The notes below the pieces were generated by a model, which was not told where the DNA came from, did no database searches, and saw nothing but the letters and a program-made list of their open reading frames with translations. Below, in pieces: positions 1 through 6,168 of a stretch of 8,023 nucleotides of DNA. Numbering within the stretch: position 1 is the first letter of the stretch; each line of letters begins with the position of its first letter. Both the position numbers and the translations under genes were made by a program. Source of the DNA: a bacterium (GTDB taxonomy: Bacteria; Krumholzibacteriota; Krumholzibacteriia; LZORAL124-64-63); assembly GCA_030591105.1 (NCBI GenBank), contig JAUVBS010000080.1:1-8023 (forward strand), in the 5' to 3' direction.

Positions 1-1
1 C

Positions 2-751
2 AACGGCACTTCTAACGGAACTGAGGTGAGCTCGCGACCAGGACCAGTGACGTCCGGTGTGGACGGCGCCGGCGTTTCCGCAGCGGCCGCCAGTTCAACC
101 TCAACTCCGACCGACGCGCACAATTCCCCGGACGCCAAGCCGGCCGGCACCTACGCGGTGCCGTCCTTTGCGGCGTCGACCGCCTCGCCAACGACGACGC
201 CCGACCTGGCCGCGGCGATGGTCGCAGCCGCTATCGGAACCGGTAATGCCGGCCACGCGGCACCGTTAGTAGCGGCGGTTGCAGCGACGCCCGGATCGAT
301 CGTCGACTTGTTGCCTACGGCGGCAGCAGACGCGGCGCACGCTGGAACGGCGAGTACCGAATCAGCGAACGGCGTCCGTACACAGATTCTCCAGCAGATC
401 TCGCTGCCTGGAGAAGGCAAGGCGGGCATGAACCGACTGACCATACGGCTCGAACCGGCACATCTCGGTCGGGTCACCGTCGAGCTACGCGCCGAAGGCA
501 ACCGGCTGACCGTCGTGTTCGACGCGGAGTCGTCCGTAGCGCGAGAGGCGCTACGCGAAGGGGGCAAGGAGCTGGTGGATATTCTGCTCGACCGCGGTAG
601 CCGCCGCTGGTCGCAGGTCGAAGTGAAGCTGGCCGAGCGCGAGAGCGATCAGCGCCAACACGAAACGGATAAACGGCGCGAGGATACGCGTCAGCAACGT
701 CAACGAAACGGAACTGACGGCCGGAACGGTCGCAGCAACCGCCAACGCTGA
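2..751 (+). CDS. fliK: Flagellar hook-length control protein FliK, C-terminal part (5' truncated by window edge)
   Basis: FliK is exported during hook assembly, measures hook length and triggers the FlhB specificity switch from rod/hook to filament substrates. The frame is open from the first bases of the window, so the gene probably begins upstream. A GTG at 26 could serve as a start but has only a weak GGA upstream, and it would give a 241-residue protein, short for FliK. Counting from that GTG, residues 1-115 are Ala/Thr/Ser/Pro-rich and low in complexity, as is usual for the disordered FliK linker. Residues about 136-203 match the Flg_hook C-terminal domain: the core LEPAHLGRVTVELR, then a hydrophobic beta strand (LTVVFDAES), a helix and a final VEVKLAE strand. 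The last 38 residues are highly charged and rich in Arg and Gln. The stop codon overlaps the AGGAGG ribosome site of flgD. Identification rests on the C-terminal domain and on the flgD-flgE neighbours. Confidence 0.88.
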   Translation, partial: NGTSNGTEVSSRPGPVTSGVDGAGVSAAAASSTSTPTDAHNSPDAKPAGTYAVPSFAASTASPTTTPDLAAAMVAAAIGTGNAGHAAPLVAAVAATPGSIVDLLPTAAADAAHAGTASTESANGVRTQILQQISLPGEGKAGMNRLTIRLEPAHLGRVTVELRAEGNRLTVVFDAESSVAREALREGGKELVDILLDRGSRRWSQVEVKLAERESDQRQHETDKRREDTRQQRQRNGTDGRNGRSNRQR

Positions 752-763
752 GGAGGCTGAACG

Positions 764-1411
764 ATGCCAGTCACAGGCATAACCGATGGCTTCGGGCCGG
801 TGCTGGGCGCACCGGTGCAAGATAACGCGGATATCAGCAAGCACGATTTCATGAACCTGTTGGTCGCCCAGATCAGGAATCAAGATCCGTTCAGCCCGAT
901 GGACAACGCCGAATTCACCGCGCAGCTGACCCAGTTCACCATGCTCGAACAACTCGAGGTCATGAACAACAGGCTCGAGGAGAACATCATAATCGGCCAG
1001 TCGATCAATAACACGGCGCTGCTGGCACTGGTCGGACGCAAGGTGACCGTCGCCGGAGACAAGCTCTGGGTCGACGGCGCCGAAGTATCGGAGAGTTCGC
1101 TCAATGCGTCTGGCAGCGGTACGGCACGGATCGAAGTAATCGATGAGTCGGGAAACGTGGTGGCCACTTACAGCCGCGAAGTCATCGCCGGCTTGAACGA
1201 CGTGACCTGGGACGGCCAGCTCGCCGATGACGAGTCGGCCCCCGACGGGCAATACAGCTTGAGGGTCACTTTGGAAGACAACGGTCGCGCGATCGATTTT
1301 GTGACCCTGATGACGGGATCGGTCACGAGTCTGCGTTATGAGAATAGCCTGGCGATGGTCGAGGTCGCGGGGCAGGAGTTCTACGTTTCGGAGATCTACA
1401 AGGTGAGCTGA
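764..1411 (+). CDS. flgD: Flagellar hook capping/assembly protein FlgD
   Basis: FlgD caps the growing hook outside the cell and guides polymerisation of FlgE; it is dropped when the hook is complete. The 215-residue length is normal. The conserved N-terminal region is at residues 26-70: FMNLLVAQIRNQDPFSPMDN followed directly by AEFTAQLTQFTMLEQLEVMN, a textbook FlgD signature. Residues about 85-215 form the usual tudor-like plus Ig-like module. The Ig-like part includes VTWDGQLADDESAPDGQYSL (148-167) and the end carries VTSLRYENS and a final YVSEIYKVS strand. The ATG at 764 is preceded by a perfect AGGAGG at 751-756 with 7-base spacing. The gene follows fliK by 12 bases and precedes flgE by 50 bases. 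The small 'flagellar operon protein' often found between flgD and flgE in Firmicutes and related groups is absent. I see no cysteine in the protein. Confidence 0.96.
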   Translation: MPVTGITDGFGPVLGAPVQDNADISKHDFMNLLVAQIRNQDPFSPMDNAEFTAQLTQFTMLEQLEVMNNRLEENIIIGQSINNTALLALVGRKVTVAGDKLWVDGAEVSESSLNASGSGTARIEVIDESGNVVATYSREVIAGLNDVTWDGQLADDESAPDGQYSLRVTLEDNGRAIDFVTLMTGSVTSLRYENSLAMVEVAGQEFYVSEIYKVS

Positions 1412-1435
1412 CCGCGGTCGCTTGAGCGGTACCGC
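1411..1435 (+). other. Inverted-repeat segment after flgD with two alternative stems
   Basis: Just after the flgD stop, GCGGT at 1414-1418 can pair with ACCGC at 1431-1435, with an inner CGC/GCG helix closing a TTGA loop and a 2-base bulge. Alternatively ACCGC at 1411-1415 can pair with GCGGT at 1426-1430. The two stems exclude each other. No T-tract follows, so this is not an intrinsic terminator. It may affect message processing or simply be a chance fold in GC-rich DNA. Confidence 0.3.
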
Positions 1436-1461
1436 CGAATGCCATATTCGAGGAGGGTTCC

Positions 1462-3537
1462 ATGTTCAGATCGCTGTACTCCGGTGTGTCGGGCCTCGCT
1501 GCCAACATCACCGCCCTGGATGTCATCGGTAACAACATCGCCAACAGCAACACGATCGGTTTCAAAGCCGGCCGTGTGACCTTCAGCGAGATGTTGACCC
1601 AGACTCTGCGTGCTGCGAGTCGGCCGGTCAGCGGCGGGCTCGGTGGCACCAATCCCCAGCAAGTCGGCCTCGGTACCCAGGTTGCCAGTATCGACACTTA
1701 CTTCGGGCAGGGAAATTTCCAGACCACCGGCATGAAGACCGACCTAGCGATTCAGGGCTCGGGTTTCTTCGTTCTCAGCGACGGCGTTGAAAACATCTAC
1801 ACCCGTGCGGGGACATTTGGGCTGGACGCAGCCAGTTATCTGGTCGACCCAGCCACCGGGCTGAAAGTCCAGGGCGTGATGGCCGACGAGAACGGCGTGG
1901 TCATGCCGGGGCCCTTCGGCGACATCTTCATCGATCCGGGTATGGTCGTACCGGCCGAGGCTTCGACCAATCTACAAATGGTCGGCAACCTCGACTCGGA
2001 CAGTGATGCGGCCGAGACGATCCTCACGAGTCTCTCGTTCCTGGCGGCGGCCACCGGCGGCGATCTGCTGACCACGATGAGCGGGCAGGGCGGCGGCAGT
2101 CTCGGACTGAACGCCGGCGACGTGATCGTGTTGAGCGGCCGGGTCGGCGGTACTGATCTGATTCCCAGCGGTGTCGATAGTACCTTCACTGTGGGCGCCG
2201 GTACCACCTATCAGGACGTCGTTGCCTGGATCAACAACCTGGTCACCGGGCAGGGTCATAACCTCAATTTCGCGATCCAGTCCGACGGCAGTCTGCAGGT
2301 GACCAACAACGCCGGCCAGGCGGTCGACGGTCTGTCGCTCTCGAGTGCCGGCCATGCGGTCTTCAACCAGAACTTCCTGTGGCCCAGCAGCATCGCTTCC
2401 GGTACCTCGGCGACCACTGCTGACGGACCAGCCGAGTACGGTGCTTTGCGCGCCTACGCCGAGGCCGGCGACGCGCTCGCCAGCCTCTATTCCTCTAGCG
2501 GTGCATCGCTGGGGCTCGATCTCTCGAGCGGTTCGACCACGATCGATATCAACGGCTCGGTCGGTGGCGACTCGGTTCCGCCAGCGACCATGACCGTGAC
2601 CGCGGCGACGACGCTGGACGATCTGATGCGCGAGATCCAGTACGCGCTGAGCATCAATTCCAACCCGGTCGTCGTCAACGAGCAGGGCCAGATCGTTGTC
2701 CGCGGCGAGGTCGGCACCGCGAGTGCGCTGGGCGAGATCTCCGTGACCGAACCGGGGAACGACGCCGCGATGATCGAGTCGGCGTTCAACTTCAACCAGA
2801 CCCAACAGGCCAGCGACCAGCAGACCTTCTCGCTGGCAACGACGGCTTACGATTCGCTCGGCGGCGAACACACCATCACCGTCTCATTCGAAAAAGTGGC
2901 CGGTTTGAACGAGTGGATCTGGACCGCATCGGCCGACGGCGGCGAGGAGATTCTCTCGGGCGGTTCCGGCCGCATCCGTTTCGGGAGCGACGGTACCGTC
3001 AGCAGCTTCACCTACGACGACGGAGCCGGTGCTTTGACCTTCCGGCCCCAGCCGACCGGTGATGAAGGGGCGGACCTCGTGGTGCTGGATCTCGATTACG
3101 GTGAAATCGGCGGCTTGACCGGTCTGACGCAGTTCGCAGGGCGGGGTACGTTACACGCGATCGCCGACGGTTTCCAGGCGGGTCACCTGGTCGATTTCGC
3201 CATCGACCAGAGCGGTATGATCACCGGGTACTTCTCCAACGACACGTTGCGGGATATTGCGCAGATCGGGCTGGCCCAGTTCAGCAATCCGGAAGGCCTG
3301 ATGCGTGAAGCCAACAACACTTACCGGCTGAGCGGCAACTCCGGCGAGGCGATGAATATCTTCGCCGACGAGGGCAACAACGTGGCGATGGTCGCCGGCG
3401 CGCTGGAGGCTAGCAACGTGGATCTGGCGTTGGAATTCACCCGTCTGGTGGTGGCGCAGCGCGCCTTCCAGGCCAATGCCCGGGTCGTCAGTACGGGCGA
3501 TGAAATCATGCAGGAGCTGGTCAACCTGATTCGCTAG
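1462..3537 (+). CDS. flgE: Flagellar hook protein FlgE, enlarged form (691 aa)
   Basis: FlgE polymerises into the hook, the flexible joint between rod and filament. The N-terminal D0/D1 region starts MFRSLYSGVSGLAANITALD and contains NNIANSNTIGFK (24-35), the signature of rod/hook axial proteins. The C-terminal D0 helix (about 646-691) has SNVDLALEFTRLVVAQRAFQ and ends LVNLIR. At 691 residues it is far longer than the roughly 400-residue enteric FlgE. The extra length lies in the centre, where residues 213-301 and 349-437 look like two diverged copies of one domain (annotated separately). Residues about 455-590 resemble the usual FlgE D2 region (ATTAYDSLGGEHTITVSF). ATG at 1462 has AGGAGG at 1451-1456, spacing 5. 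No cysteine occurs in the protein, so the Cys-Lys lysinoalanine crosslink known from spirochaete hooks cannot form. The gene follows flgD and is separated from flbD by a 110-base gap with a hairpin. Confidence 0.97.
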   Translation: MFRSLYSGVSGLAANITALDVIGNNIANSNTIGFKAGRVTFSEMLTQTLRAASRPVSGGLGGTNPQQVGLGTQVASIDTYFGQGNFQTTGMKTDLAIQGSGFFVLSDGVENIYTRAGTFGLDAASYLVDPATGLKVQGVMADENGVVMPGPFGDIFIDPGMVVPAEASTNLQMVGNLDSDSDAAETILTSLSFLAAATGGDLLTTMSGQGGGSLGLNAGDVIVLSGRVGGTDLIPSGVDSTFTVGAGTTYQDVVAWINNLVTGQGHNLNFAIQSDGSLQVTNNAGQAVDGLSLSSAGHAVFNQNFLWPSSIASGTSATTADGPAEYGALRAYAEAGDALASLYSSSGASLGLDLSSGSTTIDINGSVGGDSVPPATMTVTAATTLDDLMREIQYALSINSNPVVVNEQGQIVVRGEVGTASALGEISVTEPGNDAAMIESAFNFNQTQQASDQQTFSLATTAYDSLGGEHTITVSFEKVAGLNEWIWTASADGGEEILSGGSGRIRFGSDGTVSSFTYDDGAGALTFRPQPTGDEGADLVVLDLDYGEIGGLTGLTQFAGRGTLHAIADGFQAGHLVDFAIDQSGMITGYFSNDTLRDIAQIGLAQFSNPEGLMREANNTYRLSGNSGEAMNIFADEGNNVAMVAGALEASNVDLALEFTRLVVAQRAFQANARVVSTGDEIMQELVNLIR
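2098..2364 (+). repeat. FlgE internal domain copy 1 (protein-level repeat, residues 213-301)
   Basis: This segment encodes the first of two similar modules in the centre of FlgE. It shares with copy 2 the ordered features SLGL, a beta strand leading to GxVGG (226-230), a T-x-V strand, TT (248-249) followed by an acidic-hydrophobic helix (YQDVVAWINNL), a DGSLQV strand and a closing LSLSS strand. The helix after TT resembles the flagellin/hook IN motif type. The likeness is visible in protein only; the DNA has diverged, so the duplication is old. Confidence 0.65.
2506..2772 (+). repeat. FlgE internal domain copy 2 (protein-level repeat, residues 349-437)
   Basis: This is the second module, offset by about 136 residues from copy 1. 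Matching landmarks are SLGL (349-352), GSVGG (365-369), TMTVTA, TT (383-384) with helix LDDLMREIQYAL, the GQIVV strand and EISVTE. The equal spacing of landmarks, allowing a 3-residue shift before the GxVGG turn, supports duplication of one surface domain rather than chance likeness. Confidence 0.65.
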
Positions 3538-3547
3538 CTGCGGTCGA

Positions 3548-3575
3548 GCCCGGGCCGTAAAAGTGCGGTCCGGGC
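3548..3575 (+). other. Strong intergenic hairpin between flgE and flbD
   Basis: GCCCGGGCCG at 3548-3557 pairs with CGGTCCGGGC at 3566-3575 over 10 bp, with a single G.U pair and an 8-base loop (TAAAAGTG). It begins 11 bases after the flgE stop codon. The bases after it (GCGCCATCGG) contain no T-tract, so it is not a classic rho-independent terminator. Plausible roles are protection of the abundant flgE message from 3' decay, partial attenuation between hook and motor genes, or an RNase processing point. The pairing is directly visible; the role is inferred. Confidence 0.6.
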
Positions 3576-3647
3576 GCGCCATCGGCGGTCACGCTGTGGC
3601 AGCGCGGCAAGATATTACGTGAGAAGGGACCACGGGGGCTAAAGTCG

Positions 3648-3872
3648 ATGATCAAAGTAACGAAACTGAATGGGAGAGAGCTCGTGGTGAACGCCGATCT
3701 GATCGAGTTCGTCGAGAGTACTCCCGATACGCTGATCAGCCTGACTACGGGCCGCAAGATCATGGTCCTGGAGGAGTTGGACGACGTCGTCCGCAAAGCG
3801 ATCAGTTACCGCACTCAGGCCAGGATCTATCCCGTGCCGACAGGCGGCACCGGTTCGGTTTTCGAGGGCTAA
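3648..3872 (+). CDS. flbD: FlbD/SwrD family flagellar protein
   Basis: This 74-residue protein belongs to the small FlbD family (SwrD in Bacillus subtilis, where it is reported to raise flagellar motor power for swarming). It is not the Caulobacter sigma-54 regulator that is also called FlbD. Family marks are MIKVTKLNGRELVVNADLIE at the start, then FVESTPDTLISLTTGRKI (23-40), MVLEELDDVV and the YRTQARIYP end. The protein is cytoplasmic with no membrane segment. The ribosome site is weak: a GGGGG run at 3634-3638, 9 bases before the ATG. It lies directly before motA (33-base gap), a pairing seen in many non-enteric flagellar clusters and consistent with a role at the stator. Confidence 0.93.
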   Translation: MIKVTKLNGRELVVNADLIEFVESTPDTLISLTTGRKIMVLEELDDVVRKAISYRTQARIYPVPTGGTGSVFEG

Positions 3873-3905
3873 CGCCGCCACAGCCGGCAGCGAAGAGGGT
3901 CGCAC

Positions 3906-4688
3906 GTGGATTTCGCCACATTAGCCGGATTGATCATGGCCTTCGGTCTGGTCGTCTGGGGCATCCTACTCGGTGGCAGCCTCCACCAATTCTTCGACTT
4001 GCCGTCGGTCGCCATCGTGTTCGGCGGTACCAGCGGTGCGATCCTGATCAACTATCCGCTGCGCAAGGTAGCCGGCCTGGTGAGGGTCTTGAAGAAGACC
4101 GTCCTGTTTCGCACCGACGACCCCGAGCGGGTCATCACCAAGATGGTTGGCTATGCCGAGCGTGCACGCCGCGAGGGAATGCTCGCCCTCGAAGACGCGT
4201 CGGAATTCGAGTCGGATCCATTCCTGCGCAAGGGATTGCGTCTGGCGGTCGACGGTACCGATCCACAACTGCTCGAGAAGATCCTCGATACCGATCTCGG
4301 TCAGATCGAACTGCGCCACCGAGAGGGCAAGGGGATCCTCGAGTGCGGTGGCACCTTCGCGCCGGCGTTTGGCATGATCGGTACTTTGATCGGTCTGGTG
4401 AATATGTTGGCGTCCCTGGACAGCCCCAACTCCATCGGCGCCGGTATGGCGACCGCGTTGATCACGACCTTCTACGGAGCGCTTCTGGCCAACGGATTCT
4501 TCCTGCCCCTGGCCGGGAAGCTGGAGAACAGATCTCATGAGGAAGTTCTGATCAAGGAGATGGTCATCGACGGCATCATGGCGATTCAGAGCGGCGATTC
4601 ACCGCGGATCGTGGAGGAAAAACTCAAGTCCTTCCTCTCGCCGTCCATGCGCCGGCGGGTCGACGATGCGCGGGTGAAAGCGGCCTGA
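3906..4688 (+). CDS. motA: Flagellar motor stator protein MotA (PomA/MotP-like)
   Basis: MotA forms the stator ion channel with MotB in the inner membrane and drives rotation through FliG. The 260-residue length is normal. Four membrane segments are visible at about 4-22, 33-52, 148-170 and 179-203, with a large cytoplasmic loop between segments 2 and 3. The loop carries ARREGMLALED (87-97), with Arg89/Glu90 and Glu96 in the region that contacts FliG. The conserved prolines are present: Pro153 in FAPAFGMIGT and Pro201 in FFLPLAGKL. Thr160 in GMIGTLIGL and Thr188 in ALITTFYGA match the threonines typical of Na+-type stators (PomA T158 and T186). The start is GTG at 3906, with AAGAGGG at 3893-3899 and 6-base spacing. 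It is followed by motB after 53 bases. Confidence 0.96.
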   Translation: MDFATLAGLIMAFGLVVWGILLGGSLHQFFDLPSVAIVFGGTSGAILINYPLRKVAGLVRVLKKTVLFRTDDPERVITKMVGYAERARREGMLALEDASEFESDPFLRKGLRLAVDGTDPQLLEKILDTDLGQIELRHREGKGILECGGTFAPAFGMIGTLIGLVNMLASLDSPNSIGAGMATALITTFYGALLANGFFLPLAGKLENRSHEEVLIKEMVIDGIMAIQSGDSPRIVEEKLKSFLSPSMRRRVDDARVKAA

Positions 4689-4725
4689 CCTGGATCGGGC
4701 AGGGATGGTCGGGTTGACCGGAACC

Positions 4726-4735
4726 GGGGCGGGGG
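4726..4735 (+). promoter_or_regulatory. G-rich ribosome binding site supporting a TTG start for motB
   Basis: The run GGGGCGGGGG ends 6 bases before TTG at 4742. The motB frame has a stop at 4715-4717, and between it and the first membrane segment no ATG or GTG occurs; the first ATG is codon 20, inside the conserved region before Asp24. TTG at 4742 is therefore the likely start. Confidence 0.55.
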
Positions 4736-4741
4736 TCCGCG

Positions 4742-5542
4742 TTGTACGAAAAGAACAGACGCTCGGTCGTCGTCAGGCGGGGCCTCGAAGGCTGGATCAT
4801 GACCTACGGGGACATGATGAGCCTGCTGCTCACCTTCTTTATACTCATTGTCAGTTTTTCTACCATCCAGGAAAGCAAATTCGACGAAGCGGTCTCTTCG
4901 CTGCAAGAGGCGTTCGGTGTGTTGACCAGTCAGGAGTCGGTGATCGAGCTGAACCGACCGGTGGTACCGGAACGACAGCTGGCGGTCCAATCCGAGTTGC
5001 TGCCCGAGTTGCGCCGCCTGGAACGATCCCTGCTTATCGAAGGGCTGGCTGACGATATCGAGGTCGAGACCAGCGACGAGGGTGTCGCGTTTCGGATCAG
5101 CGCGCCTTTCCTGTTTCCGTCGGGCGAGGCGGTGTTGAAAGCCGACACACAGGGACTCCTCACACAGCTGGCCGACTTTTTCACACACTTCGGGTACGAG
5201 GTGCAGATCGAGGGGCATACCGACACGGTACCGATCAGCACGCCACGGTATCCGTCGAATTGGTACCTGTCGGCGGCGCGAGCGGTGGCAGTCGCGGGAG
5301 TATTGCAGCGTCTAGGAGTGCCGCCGGAGCGCTTATCCGCCACCGGCTTCGGAGAGTATCGGCCCATTGCCGACAATACGACGGCCGCGGGCAAGACGAA
5401 GAACAGGCGGGTGGAAATCTTCTTGAAGGTGGAAGCGCAGCAGATCAACCGCGGCGGCTTACCGCTGCAACAGATCGTGCCGATTATAGATCCGACCACG
5501 CCCGGCAGCGGTGCCGGTAGTCGGAGCAAAGACGCGGGTTAG
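4742..5542 (+). CDS. motB: Flagellar motor stator protein MotB (OmpA-like peptidoglycan-binding)
   Basis: MotB anchors the stator to peptidoglycan and supplies the ion-binding aspartate. The single membrane segment runs about 18-40: WIMTYGDMMSLLLTFFILIVSFS, with Asp24 as the ion-binding residue. A plug/linker follows (about 41-65), then the OmpA-like domain at about 110-230. Its marks are FPSGEA (125-130), IEGHTDTVPI (156-165), NWYLSAARA (173-181) and GFGEYRPIA with the NRRVEI end (202-226). After the domain comes a 36-residue Pro/Gly/Ser-containing tail. Asp24-Met-Met-Ser27-Leu-Leu resembles PomB (DLMSLL) more than E. coli MotB (DFMTAMM), agreeing with the MotA residues. Translation starts at TTG 4742, which may keep its level low. 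The stop is 61 bases before fliL. Confidence 0.95.
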   Translation: MYEKNRRSVVVRRGLEGWIMTYGDMMSLLLTFFILIVSFSTIQESKFDEAVSSLQEAFGVLTSQESVIELNRPVVPERQLAVQSELLPELRRLERSLLIEGLADDIEVETSDEGVAFRISAPFLFPSGEAVLKADTQGLLTQLADFFTHFGYEVQIEGHTDTVPISTPRYPSNWYLSAARAVAVAGVLQRLGVPPERLSATGFGEYRPIADNTTAAGKTKNRRVEIFLKVEAQQINRGGLPLQQIVPIIDPTTPGSGAGSRSKDAG

Positions 5543-5590
5543 TCCGCCACCGGCGACCACGACCACGGAAGGTCGACGATCATCCCGCCG

Positions 5591-5596
5591 AAGGAG
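5591..5596 (+). promoter_or_regulatory. Ribosome binding site fixing the fliL start
   Basis: AAGGAG lies 7 bases before ATG at 5604. The same frame is open back to a GTG at 5511, but that start would overlap the motB end and add 31 low-complexity Arg/Thr/Pro residues not expected in FliL. The ribosome site decides for 5604. Confidence 0.85.
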
Positions 5597-5603
5597 TCCA
5601 GCG

Positions 5604-6119
5604 ATGGCAGAGCTGAACGACGACATCGAAGAGCAGGCTGACGAGCCGATTGAACGCCGGCCCTGGCTCGAGAACAAGCTCGTCTTGCTCGGCGCCATCG
5701 TGGCCGTACAGATCGTCATGGCTGTCGTCCTGACGCGGTTCGTGATCGCACCAAAGTTGGCGGTGCAGGCTGCTGATGTCGGGGGCGCGGTACCGACGGC
5801 ACAGGTGCCGGACGTCGGCGTCATCATCGGACTGCAAGAGATCATCGTCACGCTGCAAAGCGAGGGTAAACTACCGCGCTACCTGAGGATCGACGTCAAT
5901 CTCGAGGTGGCCGACCAGAAGACGGCCAAGCTGGTGACAGCACGGCTACCTCAGCTTCGCGATGTCGTGATCATGGCGGCGTCGGCTCGCAGCCCGGCGG
6001 ATATTCAGAGCCCCGAGGGGAAACAGGGACTGCGCGAGGAGATCTTCAACCAGCTTGCGACGAAATTACCACCGGACAAATTGCGCAACGTGTATTTCTC
6101 CGACCTGGTGATTCAGTAA
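5604..6119 (+). CDS. fliL: Flagellar basal body-associated protein FliL
   Basis: FliL is an inner-membrane protein that surrounds stator units and stabilises or strengthens torque, especially under load. With the ATG at 5604 the protein has 171 residues, the usual size. An acidic cytoplasmic N terminus (1-20) leads to one membrane helix at about 25-48 (KLVLLGAIVAVQIVMAVVL). The periplasmic FliL domain follows, with LQEIIVTLQSEGKLPRYLRI (77-96), an NLEVAD strand and the C-terminal signature RNVYFSDLVIQ (161-171), which closely matches the family ending VYFTxFVxQ. It sits between the stator genes and the switch genes, the standard place. The gap to motB is 61 bases with no convincing signal besides the ribosome site. 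Confidence 0.95.
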   Translation: MAELNDDIEEQADEPIERRPWLENKLVLLGAIVAVQIVMAVVLTRFVIAPKLAVQAADVGGAVPTAQVPDVGVIIGLQEIIVTLQSEGKLPRYLRIDVNLEVADQKTAKLVTARLPQLRDVVIMAASARSPADIQSPEGKQGLREEIFNQLATKLPPDKLRNVYFSDLVIQ

Positions 6120-6156
6120 GCCGGTCGGCTGTGCCAGATCGTCTGTTTCGTGAAAC

Positions 6157-6161
6157 GAGGA
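6157..6161 (+). promoter_or_regulatory. Ribosome binding site deciding the fliM start
   Basis: GAGGA at 6157-6161 is 7 bases before GTG at 6169 but only 1 base before the alternative in-frame TTG at 6163, so GTG 6169 is preferred. ACGAG (6155-6159) can also pair with CTCGT (6166-6170), a short 5-bp stem that would cover both the ribosome site and part of the start codon. Confidence 0.6.
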
Positions 6162-6168
6162 TTTGCTC

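Noticed and set aside
551..1252. A 233-codon open frame on the - strand across the fliK end and flgD
   Set aside because: It is antisense to two clear flagellar genes, has no recognisable domain and spans their junction; a shadow of codon bias.
1972..2871. A 299-codon open frame on the - strand opposite flgE
   Set aside because: It lies wholly antisense to the well-supported flgE, resembles no family I recognise and is rich in Arg/Gly/Asp/Val as expected from the complement of GC-rich coding DNA.
3548..3590. Rho-independent terminator between flgE and flbD
   Set aside because: The stem is strong but is followed by GCGCCATCGG rather than a T-tract, and the downstream genes belong to the same functional set with no visible promoter of their own.
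3597..3611. A sigma-54-like promoter (TGGCA...GGCAAG) before flbD
   Set aside because: The GG and GC elements are separated by 7 bases, whereas a sigma-54 promoter needs 10 between them; the spacing is rigid, so this is a chance match.
5511..5603. An N-terminal extension of FliL from GTG at 5511
   Set aside because: It overlaps motB, has low-complexity sequence and lacks a ribosome site, while AAGGAG sits ideally before the ATG at 5604.
6163..6165. TTG at 6163 as the fliM start
   Set aside because: It leaves only 1 base after the GAGGA ribosome site; GTG at 6169 has the normal 7-base spacing. Neither choice restores the CheY-binding motif.
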